Source of the DNA: Phyto melanocephala
Taxonomy: Eukaryota; Arthropoda; Insecta; Diptera; Rhinophoridae
Direction: 5' to 3'
Length of the DNA: 64,000 nt
NCBI GenBank assembly: GCA_941918925.1
Contig: OW799237.1
Coordinates: forward strand, 5,871,201 to 5,935,200
Shown here one piece after another: positions 1 to 11,845 of this stretch. The position numbers were made by a program, and so were the translations under genes. The notes below the pieces were generated by a model that searched no databases, had not been told where the DNA came from, and saw nothing but the letters and a program-made list of their open reading frames with translations. Each line of letters starts with the position of its first letter. Position 1 is the stretch's first letter.

Positions 1-780
1 TTATTAATTGAAATTGTTAAGTTTTAAATTATTACATAATCGGACTACATTGTAGTGAATTTAAATAATCAACATACAAACTCTACATACATTTTAATAG
101 ATTTCCGATATGACATGCCAGTAGATAATCAATGACCGCAAAACTAGACTAAGTGTCTCAGCCATTTAGTTATGTCGTTAAATAATAATAATAATAATAA
201 TCATCTTGTGTAACGAAAAGTAAATAAAATATTGTAAATTATATACATAAACGCCCTACACGAAATACACTTTTCAAAACATCATACATCACTTTCATAA
301 AAAGTTTTAACACTGCGAGTTGATTATTTTAATTTCTTTAAGAAGCACACGTGTCCATTTTAAAATTTTCATTAACAAAAGAAACTTGTAAATCATAAAG
401 GTATATAAGAATCTAAAACCTTGAAACTGTGTTAAAGATATTAAGAGATAAAATGTATAAAAAAAAATTATTTTTGGTATTTTCTAAAATAAGACTAAAT
501 AAAAATTGTTTTATTAAAAGATATTATAAGATTAAGCACACACGCCTTTTGAGATAAGAATATTACATTTAATAAAATTGTTTAAAATATTAAACAGAAA
601 AGGTTTCTTTGCACGGCACTGTAAAAACGGACACAAACCTGAACTAATTTTTAATAAGGGTGTTCACGTAATCGAATTGTTTACATTTGTACTTGGATTT
701 ATTTGAAATTTTTAACACAAAAACTTCTGTAATCCTACATAAAAAAATTTTTGATTTCAGTGTATTTTTATTAAATACAG
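1..780. other. AT-rich non-coding stretch
   Basis: I see no gene. There is a short (TAA)n microsatellite near 181-200 and otherwise unstructured AT-rich DNA. Confidence 0.5.
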
Positions 781-789
781 GGTGCGGAT

Positions 790-1392
790 ACAGTAACTAT
801 ATAATTGGCCGAAACTTATATACCCTTCACAACGTGTTGTCATGCAATAAGAAGTGTTTGCATCACACATACGTACTTACATACATATATGTTTTATTAT
901 GTAATATTATAAATTAAGTTTATGTATGTATGTATGTTAAAAAAAAATATATAAAAAAAAATTAAAAATAAATAAAAATAACAAAAATAAAAAAATTAAA
1001 AATAAAAGAAAATAAAATAAATAAAAAAATTTAAAGAAAAAACAATAAATAATAATAAAAAAAAAATAAAAAAAATTAAATAAAAAAAATGTTTTGTCTT
1101 AACTGGGATTCGAACCTACGTTCATCCAGTTTGTATTGGTGTGAAAAGACGAGGTGATCTAGGTTTTTTCATCATATCCCTGTTGTTTATAGAGCGATTT
1201 TTTTGATTTTCAATACCGATCTGCTCCCGAATATTTCTGATATTTTGGTACCTTACACGGGTCTTGAAAATATCTGGAGGCTTCTAAAAGTTGATTTCAA
1301 CTTACAGACGGACAGTGCTTAATTGACTCCCCTATTCACACGGAATGACAAACCTATATATACCCTTACACTCACTGTGAAGGGTATAAAAA
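790..1392 (-). repeat. Interspersed repeat A, copy with an exact pol III B-box-like motif
   Basis: In plus orientation it runs from a decayed ggccgaaacttatatacccttcacaacgtg to the terminal tatacccttacactcactgtgaagggtata. It matches the copies at 4551-5359 and 61117-61806 at both ends, with a long A-rich middle. The motif GGATTCGAACC at 1106-1116 is the reverse complement of the tRNA B-box consensus GGTTCGAATCC. Confidence 0.7.
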
Positions 1393-1439
1393 GATAAAAA
1401 ATTAAAAAATAAAAAATAATAAGGCCATAAATTATAAAA

Positions 1440-1960
1440 AATAATGTCAAAAGAATGTAGTATATGATGAATTCCTTCTTGAGTGTTGTCCTTTAGTTGC
1501 TGCAAAGTTTGGGACTTAAACACACATAAACTTTGTCTTTGAGATAGTCAGTCCCACAATAAAAATTTGTTGCAGTCATATCAGGCGATCGTGGTGGTCA
1601 TCTCAAGTGCAAATACGCTTTGTCGGTCAAAAAGTTTTAATTTTGATCAAGCGGGTTTTATAACTGCTCCAGCATATTCCAAGCGCAATGCGAAGTTGTT
1701 AGGAATTAGTTTTTGGACTAGTAGGATTTTGTTAATGAAGAGATGCAAATTGTATTTCAAAATTGCATTTGGACAGATCGTCTTCTCGTTGATGTCTCTG
1801 AATTTCAATCGATTTTCGGTCGATCAGTCAGTTCGAGGTCTAACCGTACTTTTTTAAATCTCCGACAGTCCTAAATACAGCAAAATTATTAACCAACAAA
1901 CGAATGGTTGAACCCGTTGGATCATCATAAAATCTTCTGCATACACGTCGATTATTAATT
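1440..1960 (-). pseudogene. Degenerate Tc1/mariner-superfamily transposase
   Basis: Conceptual translation on the minus strand, with stops and frameshifts, gives pieces like LLVQKLIPNNFALRLEYA, then PPRSPDMT, then YLKDKVYV and TLQQLKDNTQEGIHHI. This is the order of the DDE transposase C-terminal half (the catalytic-domain PPRSPD motif and the following helices). The tryptophan expected before PPRSPD reads as a stop. It is a dead relic. Confidence 0.65.
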
Positions 1961-2072
1961 ATAAAAGATTTTCCAATAAGGGTGATATGAGTTCTTAAAA
2001 AAAAACACATACACACTTATTGTGAAGAAAATTCAAAATTTTTTTATTTAATGTGGAGTACAATCCATACAA

Positions 2073-2324
2073 TTAAGTTCTAAATAAAATATCATTCAAA
2101 TGGCCAATGGAATGAATTCGATGAACCCAATTTTCGAGCACTTTTTCCACTAAATCAAGTCGTATGTCATTAATGGCACGTTCAATATTGGCTTGTAAAG
2201 CTTGAAGAGAGTCTGGTTTATTTCGAAAGACCAATGACTTCAAATAACCCCACAAGAAATAGTCTAATGGTGTTTTATCACAACTTCTTGGAGGCCATTC
2301 ATTTTTTTTTTTTAAAGAAATCAT
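2073..2324 (-). pseudogene. Mariner-type transposase, C-terminal fragment
   Basis: An 83-codon frame reads NEWPPRSCDKTPLDYFLWGY, then a helical C-terminus ending GHLNDILFRT-stop. The WPPRSCDxTPLDYFLWGY block is the diagnostic C-terminal catalytic block of a mariner-like family widespread in insects. The N-terminal half is missing and the frame opens in AT-rich DNA, so it cannot encode an active enzyme. Confidence 0.8.
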
Positions 2325-2329
2325 ATTGC

Positions 2330-3580
2330 TCTTATTGGAAAACCTTTAGAACGATTATTTTCAAGGATTGGAAAAACAAATTTGGTTTTTTGCTTAATTT
2401 TATAGGGTTTCATTTTTAAATATTCTCTGAAGTTTAATTCCAGCAATAGAAAAAACTATGAAATATTCACAAGCAAACCTCCTCCGCCTCAACGAGCATG
2501 AGTCATTAAACCATATAATGAAAATTTTTAAATTTTCAAAATTGCTTTGCAAATATATTTTTTTCGAAAATGTACGGAGCATTTTTACATAATCAGTGGT
2601 CGATTTTTTGCTTTTGCTATTTTTGGGACACCCTTTAATTGGCGGAAAAGCTGCCTTTTCTGCACTATCAAATAATAAAAGGAACTAAATTCTTACATTT
2701 CTGGTAATTAATTACAATTAACTCTATATACCACACAATTTTCAATTTCTTAAATAATGTTTATGGATCAATCGTATGTATGTATGTATGTATGTTATAT
2801 GCAAAAATGCCAGTGTACAACATACTACATTTAATTCACTACATACACTACTGTTTATTAAAGATTAAAAGAACATAGCGCCGTGTCTACATTTATTCTC
2901 ATTTAACAGAAATGACAATTAAAAATCTCGTTAAGCCAACATCAACATCTTATCAAATTCTCAGTTGATCATCTCGTGTCGTGACAAACGGTTAAGTTTA
3001 ATTTAAAAAAAAAAAAAAGTTAACAAATATTAAAATTGTCGAATGGTGTACAAAAGAAAATGGACACATATTTATGTTAAATATTAACACAAAAGGATAC
3101 AATTTTAATTAAACGAAAATAATATGTAATAATATTAGATATAATTTCAAATAATTATAAAATTTTTTACACAAAATATTTTTTTATAATTTTAAATCTT
3201 TTTTTTTAAATTATAAAGTGTAAAATTCTTTTAGCAAAAATTTATAATTAATGTTGGGAATTAAAAATTTTACAAAAAAAAAAAAAAAATACTTATAATT
3301 AAAAGTCGAATAGTAAGAAAATATAAATTTTATTTTACAAAAGCTTTTCATTTATTTAAAGGAAATTACTTGGCGTTATCCTTTAAGTTTAATAAAGAAT
3401 TATTTAAAACTATAACACAGATTAAAGGTTTATAAAAAAAATAAAAATAAGTGAGTATTATTTATTTTATTTAAAAAAAATTAAAAACTCTGAAAACTTT
3501 TTAGTATTGACTAAATTTTAAAAATTTTTAGCTTAAAAAAAACTTAAAAGTAAAACAGTAAAAAGAGTTGTATACATACC
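2330..3580. other. AT-rich non-coding stretch
   Basis: I see no coding exon or recognisable element, only A/T runs and a short TATG run near 2776. Confidence 0.45.
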
Positions 3581-3728
3581 AACAACAGGCAAATCCCGGT
3601 ACAACAACCGATATAATGCCAAGCCCATTCGTTATATCGCGAAGGTTTTTTTTAACTTTTTAGTCTTATTAGATAATCAAAAAATTATTTAGTTAACTCA
3701 TAAACATATGTAAATATGTATGTACAAA

Positions 3729-4300
3729 TCTATATATAAAAAAAATAAAAAAGAGAAACTCTGTGTGTGTGTGTTAGCTATAGACTCCGAAACCGTAAAG
3801 CTGATCGGACTTAAACTTTGGCAAGTTGTTGTACACATTCCAGGGACTGCTTATGGGTGGTAAAAAGTAGGCGGAGTTACGCCCATAAAAAATAGGTTAT
3901 CAGTTTTAGCTACTTTCACTAGATCGATTTTTCTGAAACTTTGCACACATATTGAGCTGTCATGACTTTTTAATTTCGTGATTAGAAAAGTGGGCAGGGC
4001 CACATCCATAAAAAAAGTTATAATTTTGAGGTACTTGCACTGGACCGATTTTTCTAAAACTTTGCACACATAATTAACTCTTATGATTATACAATTTCGT
4101 GATTAGAAAAAGTGAGCGGGGTTACGCCCATAAAAAACTAGTTATCATTTTCAGCTACTTGAACTCCACCGATTTTTCTGAAACTGTGCACACATATTGA
4201 GCTGTCATGACTATATAGTTTCGTGATTAAAAAAGTGGGCAGTGCCACGCCCATTAAAAAGAGTTATAATTTTTAGCTCTTGCACGCCGTGCTTGGCTAG
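3729..4300 (+). mobile_element. Non-autonomous Helitron, copy 1
   Basis: It starts TCTATATATAAA and ends GGCTAG, inserted between A and T with no target duplication, as Helitrons do. The 5' part (gaaactctgtgtgtgtgtg, then gactccgaaaccg) and the internal units (ccgatttttctgaaact, then gtgattagaaaagtgggc) match the copies at 21485 and 38392. It has about four internal units of about 125 bp. No transposase/helicase is present. Confidence 0.8.
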
Positions 4301-4550
4301 TATTAAATATTTTTAATTTTACAGTAACAGCTATGTTATAAAATACGATATAAAAAACTTTGTTGTAACACTAGGAAATGTTACAACCTCTTGTAGTTTG
4401 TAACTAATTGTTGCTCAGGCGGATATTATCGGGGATTAATAGGAAAATTTTTTGTTTGCATTTTCTTGAACAAACAAATTGATGATATACATATTCCGCT
4501 TAAAATTTTTTATAGTCTTTCTTTTTCTTTCTCTGAAACTTTTTTATTTT

Positions 4551-5359
4551 TATACCCTTCACACAGTGAAAAAGGGTATATATAGGTTTGTCATTCCGTG
4601 TGAAATTTCTACAATTTTCATTTTCGACCCCATAAAGTATATATATTCTGAAAGCTTATGAATAGGGGAGTCGATTAAGCTCTGTCAGTCTGTCCGTCTG
4701 TCCGTGTGTATGTTGAAATCAACTTTTTGAAGCCCCCCGACATCGCTTGGACCCAGGTGAGGTATTAAAATATCAGAAATATTCGGGAGTAGATCGATAT
4801 TGAAAATCAGAAACATCGGTACATAAACAACTGAGATATGAGCAAGAACCCACGACCACCTCGATTTTTTTTCACAAAAACAACATTACCACAACAACAT
4901 ACATACATACAAACGTGTATACTGGTTAGAGAAAACGTGGCATCGAATCCCAGCTGAGCCAAAAAAAAATTTTTTTTATTTTTTTATATTTTTTATTTTA
5001 AATTTTTTTTTATTTATTTTTTATTTAAAATATTATTTATATTTTTATTATTATTTTTTTTTTGTTTTATATTTATTATATATATTTTAATTATTTTTTT
5101 AAGATATTTTTTTTTAAATTTTTTTTTATTTTTTTTTTTTATTTTTTTTTTTTATTTTTTTTTTTTATTTTTTTTAACATATATACGTAAATTTATAATT
5201 TTACAATGGGAGGTTTTTATATATGTATGTATGTTTTTTATATGTATGTACGTATATCATATGTGATGAATGGTGATACAAACTACTGTGATTGCATGAC
5301 TACACGTTGTGAAGGTAATATAAGATTCGGCACGGCCGAATATAGCGCTCTTACTTGTT
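4551..5359 (+). repeat. Interspersed repeat A, near-complete copy
   Basis: It begins with an inverted-repeat hairpin (TATACCCTTCAC ... GGGTATATA). It continues with a conserved block (GACCCCATAAAGTATA, a ctgtccgtctgtccgt run) and a T-rich middle. It ends with a perfect 7-bp stem, ATTCGGC (5325-5331) and GCCGAAT (5335-5341) around ACG, then atagcgctcttacttgtt. No coding capacity. It matches 61117-61806 almost end to end in the opposite orientation. Confidence 0.75.
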
Positions 5360-5819
5360 CCTATTCAAACTTTACTCTAATATGCACATACATAGCTAAA
5401 AATGTAATAAAAATGTTGATGGCATTTTATTTTAAAATAAATTGTCTTAAATTGTAATAAAAAAGTTGAAGGCAGTTTGTTTTAAAATAAACTGTCATAC
5501 AAAAAGGTAACGGTACTTCAACGTCTTAATTGCTTTAACATAATTTGGTGTATAGGCCTTGCTTTATTTTTTTTTTACATTCATCGAGTAGATCAAACTT
5601 GTTTTAACACGTTTGCAATATTTAAAATTCCGTTGATAGTTTGTCTTTTGTTTGTCTTTTGTTTTTTTTTTTTTTGCTGCTTTTTCCTTTCCAATCGCTA
5701 AATCGAGAATGAAATTTTTGAATGTTCGCTAAGATAAGTAGTCAAAACATATAAATTTCGTTATATCGGATTTTCATTAAATCAATATTCGTTATACCGA
5801 GCCTTGCCTGTACTTTAAT

Positions 5820-7300
5820 AAAACCTAAGCTAACGGCTATATACAACCTTAGCTTTCAAACGTTTATAGAGGTTTTATTAAATTGATATTCTATGAAAAT
5901 TTGTTTTATAAACTTCTAATAATTTTAATGCTTCCACCAGTTAATATTCACAATTAAAAATAAAACATTCAATATTTGCAAAAAACAAGAAAACAACTTT
6001 TCCGAAATCAGGAAATTGGTTGTACATAAATTCCTGCGAATGTTTTTGAAGAAACTTCTCAAGAGTTTGCAAGAAGATATAAAACATTTATTGCCTAAAG
6101 ATTACTAAATTACTTAGCAACAGTTAAGCAATTAAAAAGAAAAACAACAATAAACAAAAACAAAACGGCAATAGTAAGCAAAACAATTTTAGATAAATAT
6201 AAACATACACTTCGTACCAACACTATAAAAACACTGAAATTGCTGCCGGTTTTCGTACACTGTAAAAAACGTAAATAACAGAAATAACAAAATCTTTAAA
6301 GTTTGTTAGCGGTCTCAGCATAACTTTCCAAATTTTTGTAATAATTTTCACATTTATAACGAGTTGTTCTTTTGTAAAGCGCTTCATTTCAAACTTGTTG
6401 TTTTTTCGTAAAGCACTCCATTTTTAATAAAGTTATTGAGGAACAAGTCGAAAAAAATTTCTTTTGATTTAATAATGAAATTTTTGAATTCAAAAAATTT
6501 ATAAATTTTTAAATATAAAGCAACAAATAAGTTCCAGTTTTTGTACTTAATCTTAAAGCTGCATGTATTAGAAATAAAATAATATAATAAAATCTTGTCT
6601 TGCATGATAATCCATGACAAAATTCTAGTTTAATTTTCAATTTTCGATAAAGTAAATAAAGAATTTTAAACAATTTTGATTTTTTCAATTAGGTGACTAT
6701 AACGGCTCCAAACAAATTAGTGATTATTTAGGTAAAACCAAAAACTTGCAATTTGTCGAAAGACGTTGCGATAGCCTGCGGTATGTTGTGACAGTAGGAT
6801 GGTAGTACAGTGTCTCTTCATCTCTTACCCACAAACTCAAGAGTTTGCAAGGTTTAATTTGTGCGTGTGAGAGCCGTTGTACATTCACTTATTTTTTTTT
6901 ATTTAGGGAGCTCAATATAGACTTACGTCTTTCGATTTTAACGACGAAAATCCGGTTTGATTATTCTGCGATACATTATTTTGGAATTTAAAAATCAGTG
7001 AAAACTACAAGTCACCACTTTGTTAATGAAATGCTTTGCCAAATCTTTATTACTTATATTCTAAGTGTGTTAAACTGAATGAGAATTATAAAAAGTTATG
7101 GATTTTGAATGGCTTCCAACAAATTTCGTTGTATTGTATTGTGTGCGTATCTAAGCCAGTGTCTGAAAATAAGTTCTTATGTATCACATTATAAATCAAG
7201 TCATTACACTTCTTCGTAAGACAGACGATATGTAATAGTCGTTGAAAATTATGTTGTTTAGTAAGAGCAAGTCATTACCTAGTCATTGCTGGGCATTGCT
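5820..7300. other. AT-rich non-coding stretch
   Basis: No exon recognised. The phrase ctcaagagtttgcaag recurs in two imperfect forms (near 6058 and 6837), otherwise nothing. Confidence 0.4.
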
Positions 7301-7309
7301 TTAGGCTAT

Positions 7310-7598
7310 AATACACGGCATGTTTTTTACATCTGACTTTAAAATTTGTGAGACATATGTAAATCTACATGTCTGTTAAAATTGAACTTTTACAGGCAAC
7401 CGTCGCTGACTGCTTTGCAGCAGCAGAGATTTCTGCCAACGGCTGATGCCACATGTTTTGACAGAAGAAAATTTTGTCAGATGTCTTAACACATTTTTTT
7501 TTTTACAGAAATAATATTTTAAAGGTAGTAACACACGACATGTTCGTATTAGCAGTGGAGAATTTGACAAGTCAGATGTAAAAAACATGCCGTGTATT
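7310..7598. mobile_element. MITE with 28-bp perfect terminal inverted repeats
   Basis: The arm at 7310-7337 (begins AATACACGGCATG, ends ACATCTGAC) is the exact reverse complement of 7571-7598. The interior has no coding capacity. It is a DNA-transposon derivative; the superfamily cannot be decided because no clear target duplication is visible. Confidence 0.75.
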
Positions 7599-8790
7599 AG
7601 CTACTTTATGCGACAGATTTTATGTGCTGATACGTAACATCACGATACAGATCTCTTAACTGAACCATTTAATTTATTTAATCCACTATTTGTATCATAA
7701 AACTGATAGTTTTCTTGCAACAATGGGGCACAACACAGAAGAACAATGAAATTTCATTGTTGAGTTAAAGGTATTTCTACAGTAATAAAATGTTTGGAGG
7801 TTACAGTGGCATTTATAGAAAATGAACTTGAAAATAAAAGATAATTTTCACGACGTTCTATGTGTGCCGTAATTCTATTTAATATTTTAATTAAAAAAAA
7901 ATACACTTGAAGGAAAAAAGTTTATTTTCCTTTTATTTTAAATCTTTCACATATTTTTTAGACATAGAGGAGAGTAAAAATATGTTAGTCCCAAACTAGC
8001 TTCTTGGAGTTTTTCCATTTCTGTTTCTTTTTTGAAGTGCTGGAAATATTAGTTATCAGTTGTTGTATTAGTTAACGTGTTTTCTCAAAAAGAAAGTATT
8101 TTAAAATAAACGATAAGATAAACTAAACTATAACTATAAAATTCCCTAATAAAATTTATCTTGACTGTACGTACTATAGCTTAATATATATTTTTTTTAT
8201 TTTTTGCTTAAATAAGAAATTTTACTTTAATAAAAAAATAAAAAAAACAAATGCTACTCTTGTGTTTTTTAAGTTTATCAATTTTTTTTTTGTTTTTAAA
8301 TGTAAACAGCATCATAAATATTTCAGGGATAGATGAAAAATTTGAGCATTGATATGCATAGATGAATATTTGTTTAATGATTAGAAGGTTCAAAAAACCC
8401 ATCTTTCAACCAAATAAAAAAAATAAAATAACATGATGACATATTTTTGAAAATTTCAGAGAGATAAATTTTGCTACTTTAGGGATAAAAAATGCGTAGT
8501 AGTAAGCGGCAGCACTACTGTAAAATAATGCACATAAAGTCGACCGAAAATAAATGTTAGTAAGCACGTACTTTTATATACATATTTTATGTACAAATAA
8601 TATTTATACTAAAATTATAAAACTATATATAGACCCCTATCGTGCTTAATAAGTGGACTTTTTTTTCCCATGATGTGAAAATTGGTATTATGAATTTTCC
8701 GTGGAATTTTTCTTCCCTTTCGAAGTGTCATTGTTTGACATTTGAACAATTGTTATTGTTTAGCTAATAGAAGGTACGAGGTTAGTAAAA

Positions 8791-8910
8791 ATGGAGCGCT
8801 ACACGAATGAACAACGCATTCTCATTGTGAAATTGTTTTACCAAAATGGTAAAAGTTTTGCGGCTACAGTTATACATAGATATAGTGAACACATCATAGC
8901 CTTAGAATAG
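8791..8910 (+). pseudogene. Mariner-type transposase, N-terminal fragment
   Basis: A 39-codon frame starts MERYTNEQRILIVKLFYQNG and continues KSFAAT before diverging and stopping. This is the typical N-terminal helix-turn-helix start of the same insect mariner-like family whose C-terminal block occurs at 2073-2324 and 38.2 kb. It is truncated, with no catalytic domain following. Confidence 0.7.
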
Positions 8911-9446
8911 ATTTCACCTTAAACGTTATTTGACATTTTGCTTTATTATTTTCAACGCCATCTTTAATTTGAATTTATATGTAGTTAGTTGCACTCTACT
9001 ATTTAAGCCCTTTCCTTTGAGACCCATATGGATGGGGTTGAGAAACAAATTATCAGCCATTTTGCCTAATCCGCGACATTTTAGTTTTGTCTTTTTCATA
9101 GTTTACTTTAGTCCAGTGCTTTCATTTGATACAAATATTGAGGGGATTAAAGGGGTACTAGATCTAGATTAGATTTTGTAGTGCAGCCATAATAGGTTGT
9201 AAGCATTTTTTTACAATACTTTGGGCGTAACTAAAAATTTTGTCTTGGGGGGCAAAAGCTTAAAAATATTTTTTTTTTGGTAAAATCATAAACTGATTAT
9301 ATAGCTAGTATACATAGCTGACCTGTCAAACGTTGTTTTCCCTTTAATTTTTATGTCACCTATAAAAAAAATTTTCACTATAAAGAGAGAGAGAGATCGA
9401 ATGTCAACAACAACAACAATAACACATACCTATGATACAATGCAGA

Positions 9447-9573
9447 GGCCAAATTACAGCATTCGATCACGATCGAAATTTTACTCGGACGATCGAGTTC
9501 GCTGTGCTTTAGGTATGGAGATTCTAATGAGAATTCTAAAATTTCGATCACTTTCGAATGCTGTAATTTGGCC
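9447..9573. mobile_element. Short foldback MITE
   Basis: The left arm GGCCAAATTACAGCATTCGA (9447-9466) is mirrored by the reverse complement ending at 9573. The arms extend imperfectly inward (atcacgatcgaaatttt against aaaatttcgatcac), so most of the 127 bp can fold into one hairpin. Confidence 0.7.
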
Positions 9574-10412
9574 CTAGTAAAAAAGAAATGTGGTCTTTAC
9601 AAGATTGTCTGCACTGCTATAAATAAAATACTACAATATATGAATACATACGTATAAATAATTATAGTTGCTGTAGAAACTAAATAATATCTACCATTTT
9701 TCTGTCTATTAACTTATTTCCTATTTAATAATTTTTTTTCTTTTCTTATTTTTTTTTTAAATTTGATATTTAAGTAACGCATTATGCACACTTTATCAAT
9801 AATATTGAAAAGCATATAAACATCTCTGTGGCAAAAATGAATAACTGTTTAAGTCGACATAAGGTCAAATAGAGATTATAACATCATTGCAATCGTGCAA
9901 TTTAAGTCTACGCTCAGGCGAATTTTCAACTATTTATGTATATTGAAAAACTTTACAGGAAGTTGTAGCGTTAGAACTTATTGCCTATAACTTTCGAACA
10001 AACAATATCATTTGGAAAAACAACTTATTTTAACATATAATTAAACTAAATATAAATACTAAACCTAATATGCTCTTTAATTAATATAGAAAGTAATTTG
10101 TGTTATAGTCTTCATTTTTAAGGAGATCAATTTATAAAAATCATTTGAAAATTTTTAAAAATACTTTCTTGAAAAACTCTAAAAACAGAAATAAGCAGTC
10201 TTGCCTTGTTGCCACAGATTTCTTACAATGACTGCCGTTTGATGCCGATTGAAATTTTAATGAAAACAAAAAAATCTTATCAATAAAGTTACAGCAAAAA
10301 AAAAAGCGCGGTATAAAAATATTTAGCCATACATACATATAGAAAAAAGTGGTCAATACAGGGAATCATATCAAGCGCGAATGTCAATAACACAAAACAA
10401 TCCATCCATTAA

Positions 10413-10734
10413 CAGGGATGGAAAATTTAAGTTTCAGAATTTGTCAAAAGTTTATAAATTTGCCATGGAATTTTTTTATTTTTATTTTTATAAAATCTTA
10501 GTTTTATATTCATTAAAAAATAAAATATATTTGAAATACATATTTATTTAATTTTGTAAAAAACTTATGACACATTTTATGAATATTTTTTTTTTTAAGT
10601 GATGGAAAGTGATTTACAAAATAGTAATAAAAATCTTGAAAGTATTTGGTAGTTCGATGAATAAAATAAAAATAAAAGTATATAGCAGTTTAAAAAAATG
10701 AAAAAAATTTGATATTAACAATTTCCCATCCCTG
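10413..10734. mobile_element. hAT-like MITE bounded by CAGGGATGG
   Basis: It starts CAGGGATGGAAAAT and ends TTTCCCATCCCTG. CAGGGATGG-type ends suit hAT non-autonomous elements. A matching 8-bp target duplication is not visible. The same ends occur in the array at 34.1-35.2 kb. Confidence 0.5.
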
Positions 10735-10838
10735 ACCAAAATTAAAATTTAATCACAGTTACCTAGCATTGTATTTTAGTCTAAAGCGCGATTTATTTAT
10801 TTAGACTATCAAAATAACTCATCTAACATTATGGCAGT

Positions 10839-10901
10839 ATTAGTGGATAAAAAAACGTCTGTGTCACTTATGCACACAAAATATCACCAGTTATCCACTA
10901 A
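10839..10901. repeat. Short inverted repeat
   Basis: attagtggataa and its reverse complement ttatccactaat bracket about 40 bases. It could be a small foldback element remnant. Confidence 0.45.
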
Positions 10902-10929
10902 TGTTATCCAGCACTATTCTAGTTGTTAA

Positions 10930-11536
10930 CTAGAGTAGTAAATCTACTAGGGAACACTTTCTATATTTGTTGCCGCAAATCCTGTTTTCACAAGTTAGTT
11001 GGCCGTTTTATTCTTAACTACGTGTCCCACATCAGCATCACAACATTTCTAAAAGCACAGCTATTGAACTTTACACTTCATATCTATCCCCCGTATTTTA
11101 TAATCGACTGGTTGTCAAATGCAATGGGAATTTTTTTCCTTAAACTGAAGACTCCAACAGATGTTCCAGAAAATTAAGAATCTCTGTCTTGTAGACGGAC
11201 ACGTACTTCCCCGGACTTACGAAACAGCATAAATTTAACCCTAAGGGAGTATACACCAGCACCTGCCTTTCCGTACACAAAGGACCCATTAGTAAAGATA
11301 CTGATATACCCATAATAAGCATTTTGCCCACTTTCTAGCTTATTTCCAACCTCTATTGGCATCTGAGTCTCCCTAATCCTTTCATGTATGAGGTCCACTA
11401 TTCTTATATACCTCAAATTCAATCCTAAGTGATACCATGAGAACAAAAAAATAATTTCCTTCAATGTGGCGATGAACGTGCGAACAAACTTTAAAAAGCA
11501 ACAAGAAAGTACATCTAGGGTTAATGTCTGGAGCAT
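10930..11536 (-). pseudogene. RNase H region of a non-LTR retrotransposon, decayed
   Basis: A 120-codon minus frame contains SIFTNGSFVYGKAGAGVYS, matching the RNase H core I[FY]TDGSxxxxxxGAG[VI]; the catalytic aspartate of TDGS is asparagine here. Beyond frameshifts the downstream pieces SVYKTEILNFLEHLLES and KIPIAFDNQSIIK fit the next RNase H blocks (the glutamate helix and the SDSQAAIK block, whose aspartate is kept). It is dead. It lies just upstream of the SLC6 gene in the opposite orientation and has no evident relation to it. Confidence 0.65.
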
Positions 11537-11737
11537 TAGCTAAGCTTTTTTACAAAGTCTTTTCAATTACATACATCTAAGATTTGTTTTTCAGATGAAT
11601 TTTTGTCTCTAAAATAATTTTTTAAATAAAAAAAAATTCAATAAAATATTTTTAATTTTTCATTTCAGATTTAGCTTCAGCTTTGTTAAACCCCGCTTTA
11701 TTCTTGACTTAAAACTCACCTTAAGTTTTGTATCAGT

Positions 11738-11845
11738 ATGGAGACACAATATGATAAATTAACGCAGCAGCAAAAAAATATATTACAAGTCGACAATGAA
11801 TCACAGCCAAAGCAGAATATAACCTACAGCAAAGATATGGCTTTG
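11738..11845 (+). CDS. SLC6 gene, coding exon 1
   Basis: It holds 36 codons from the first ATG and ends at the donor TTG|gtaaat in phase 0. The exon encodes a glutamine-rich cytosolic N-terminus. A consensus acceptor (catttcag) at 11661-11668 suggests that the exon starts at 11669 with 5' UTR and that a non-coding exon lies upstream. Confidence 0.8.

Noticed and set aside
1101..1120. A genuine tRNA gene at the exact B-box
   Set aside because: No acceptor stem, D-arm or anticodon arm is visible around it; it is part of repeat A.
11174..11536. 120-codon minus frame upstream of the SLC6 gene as a separate gene
   Set aside because: Its content is the decayed RNase H of a non-LTR retrotransposon, with the frame broken downstream.
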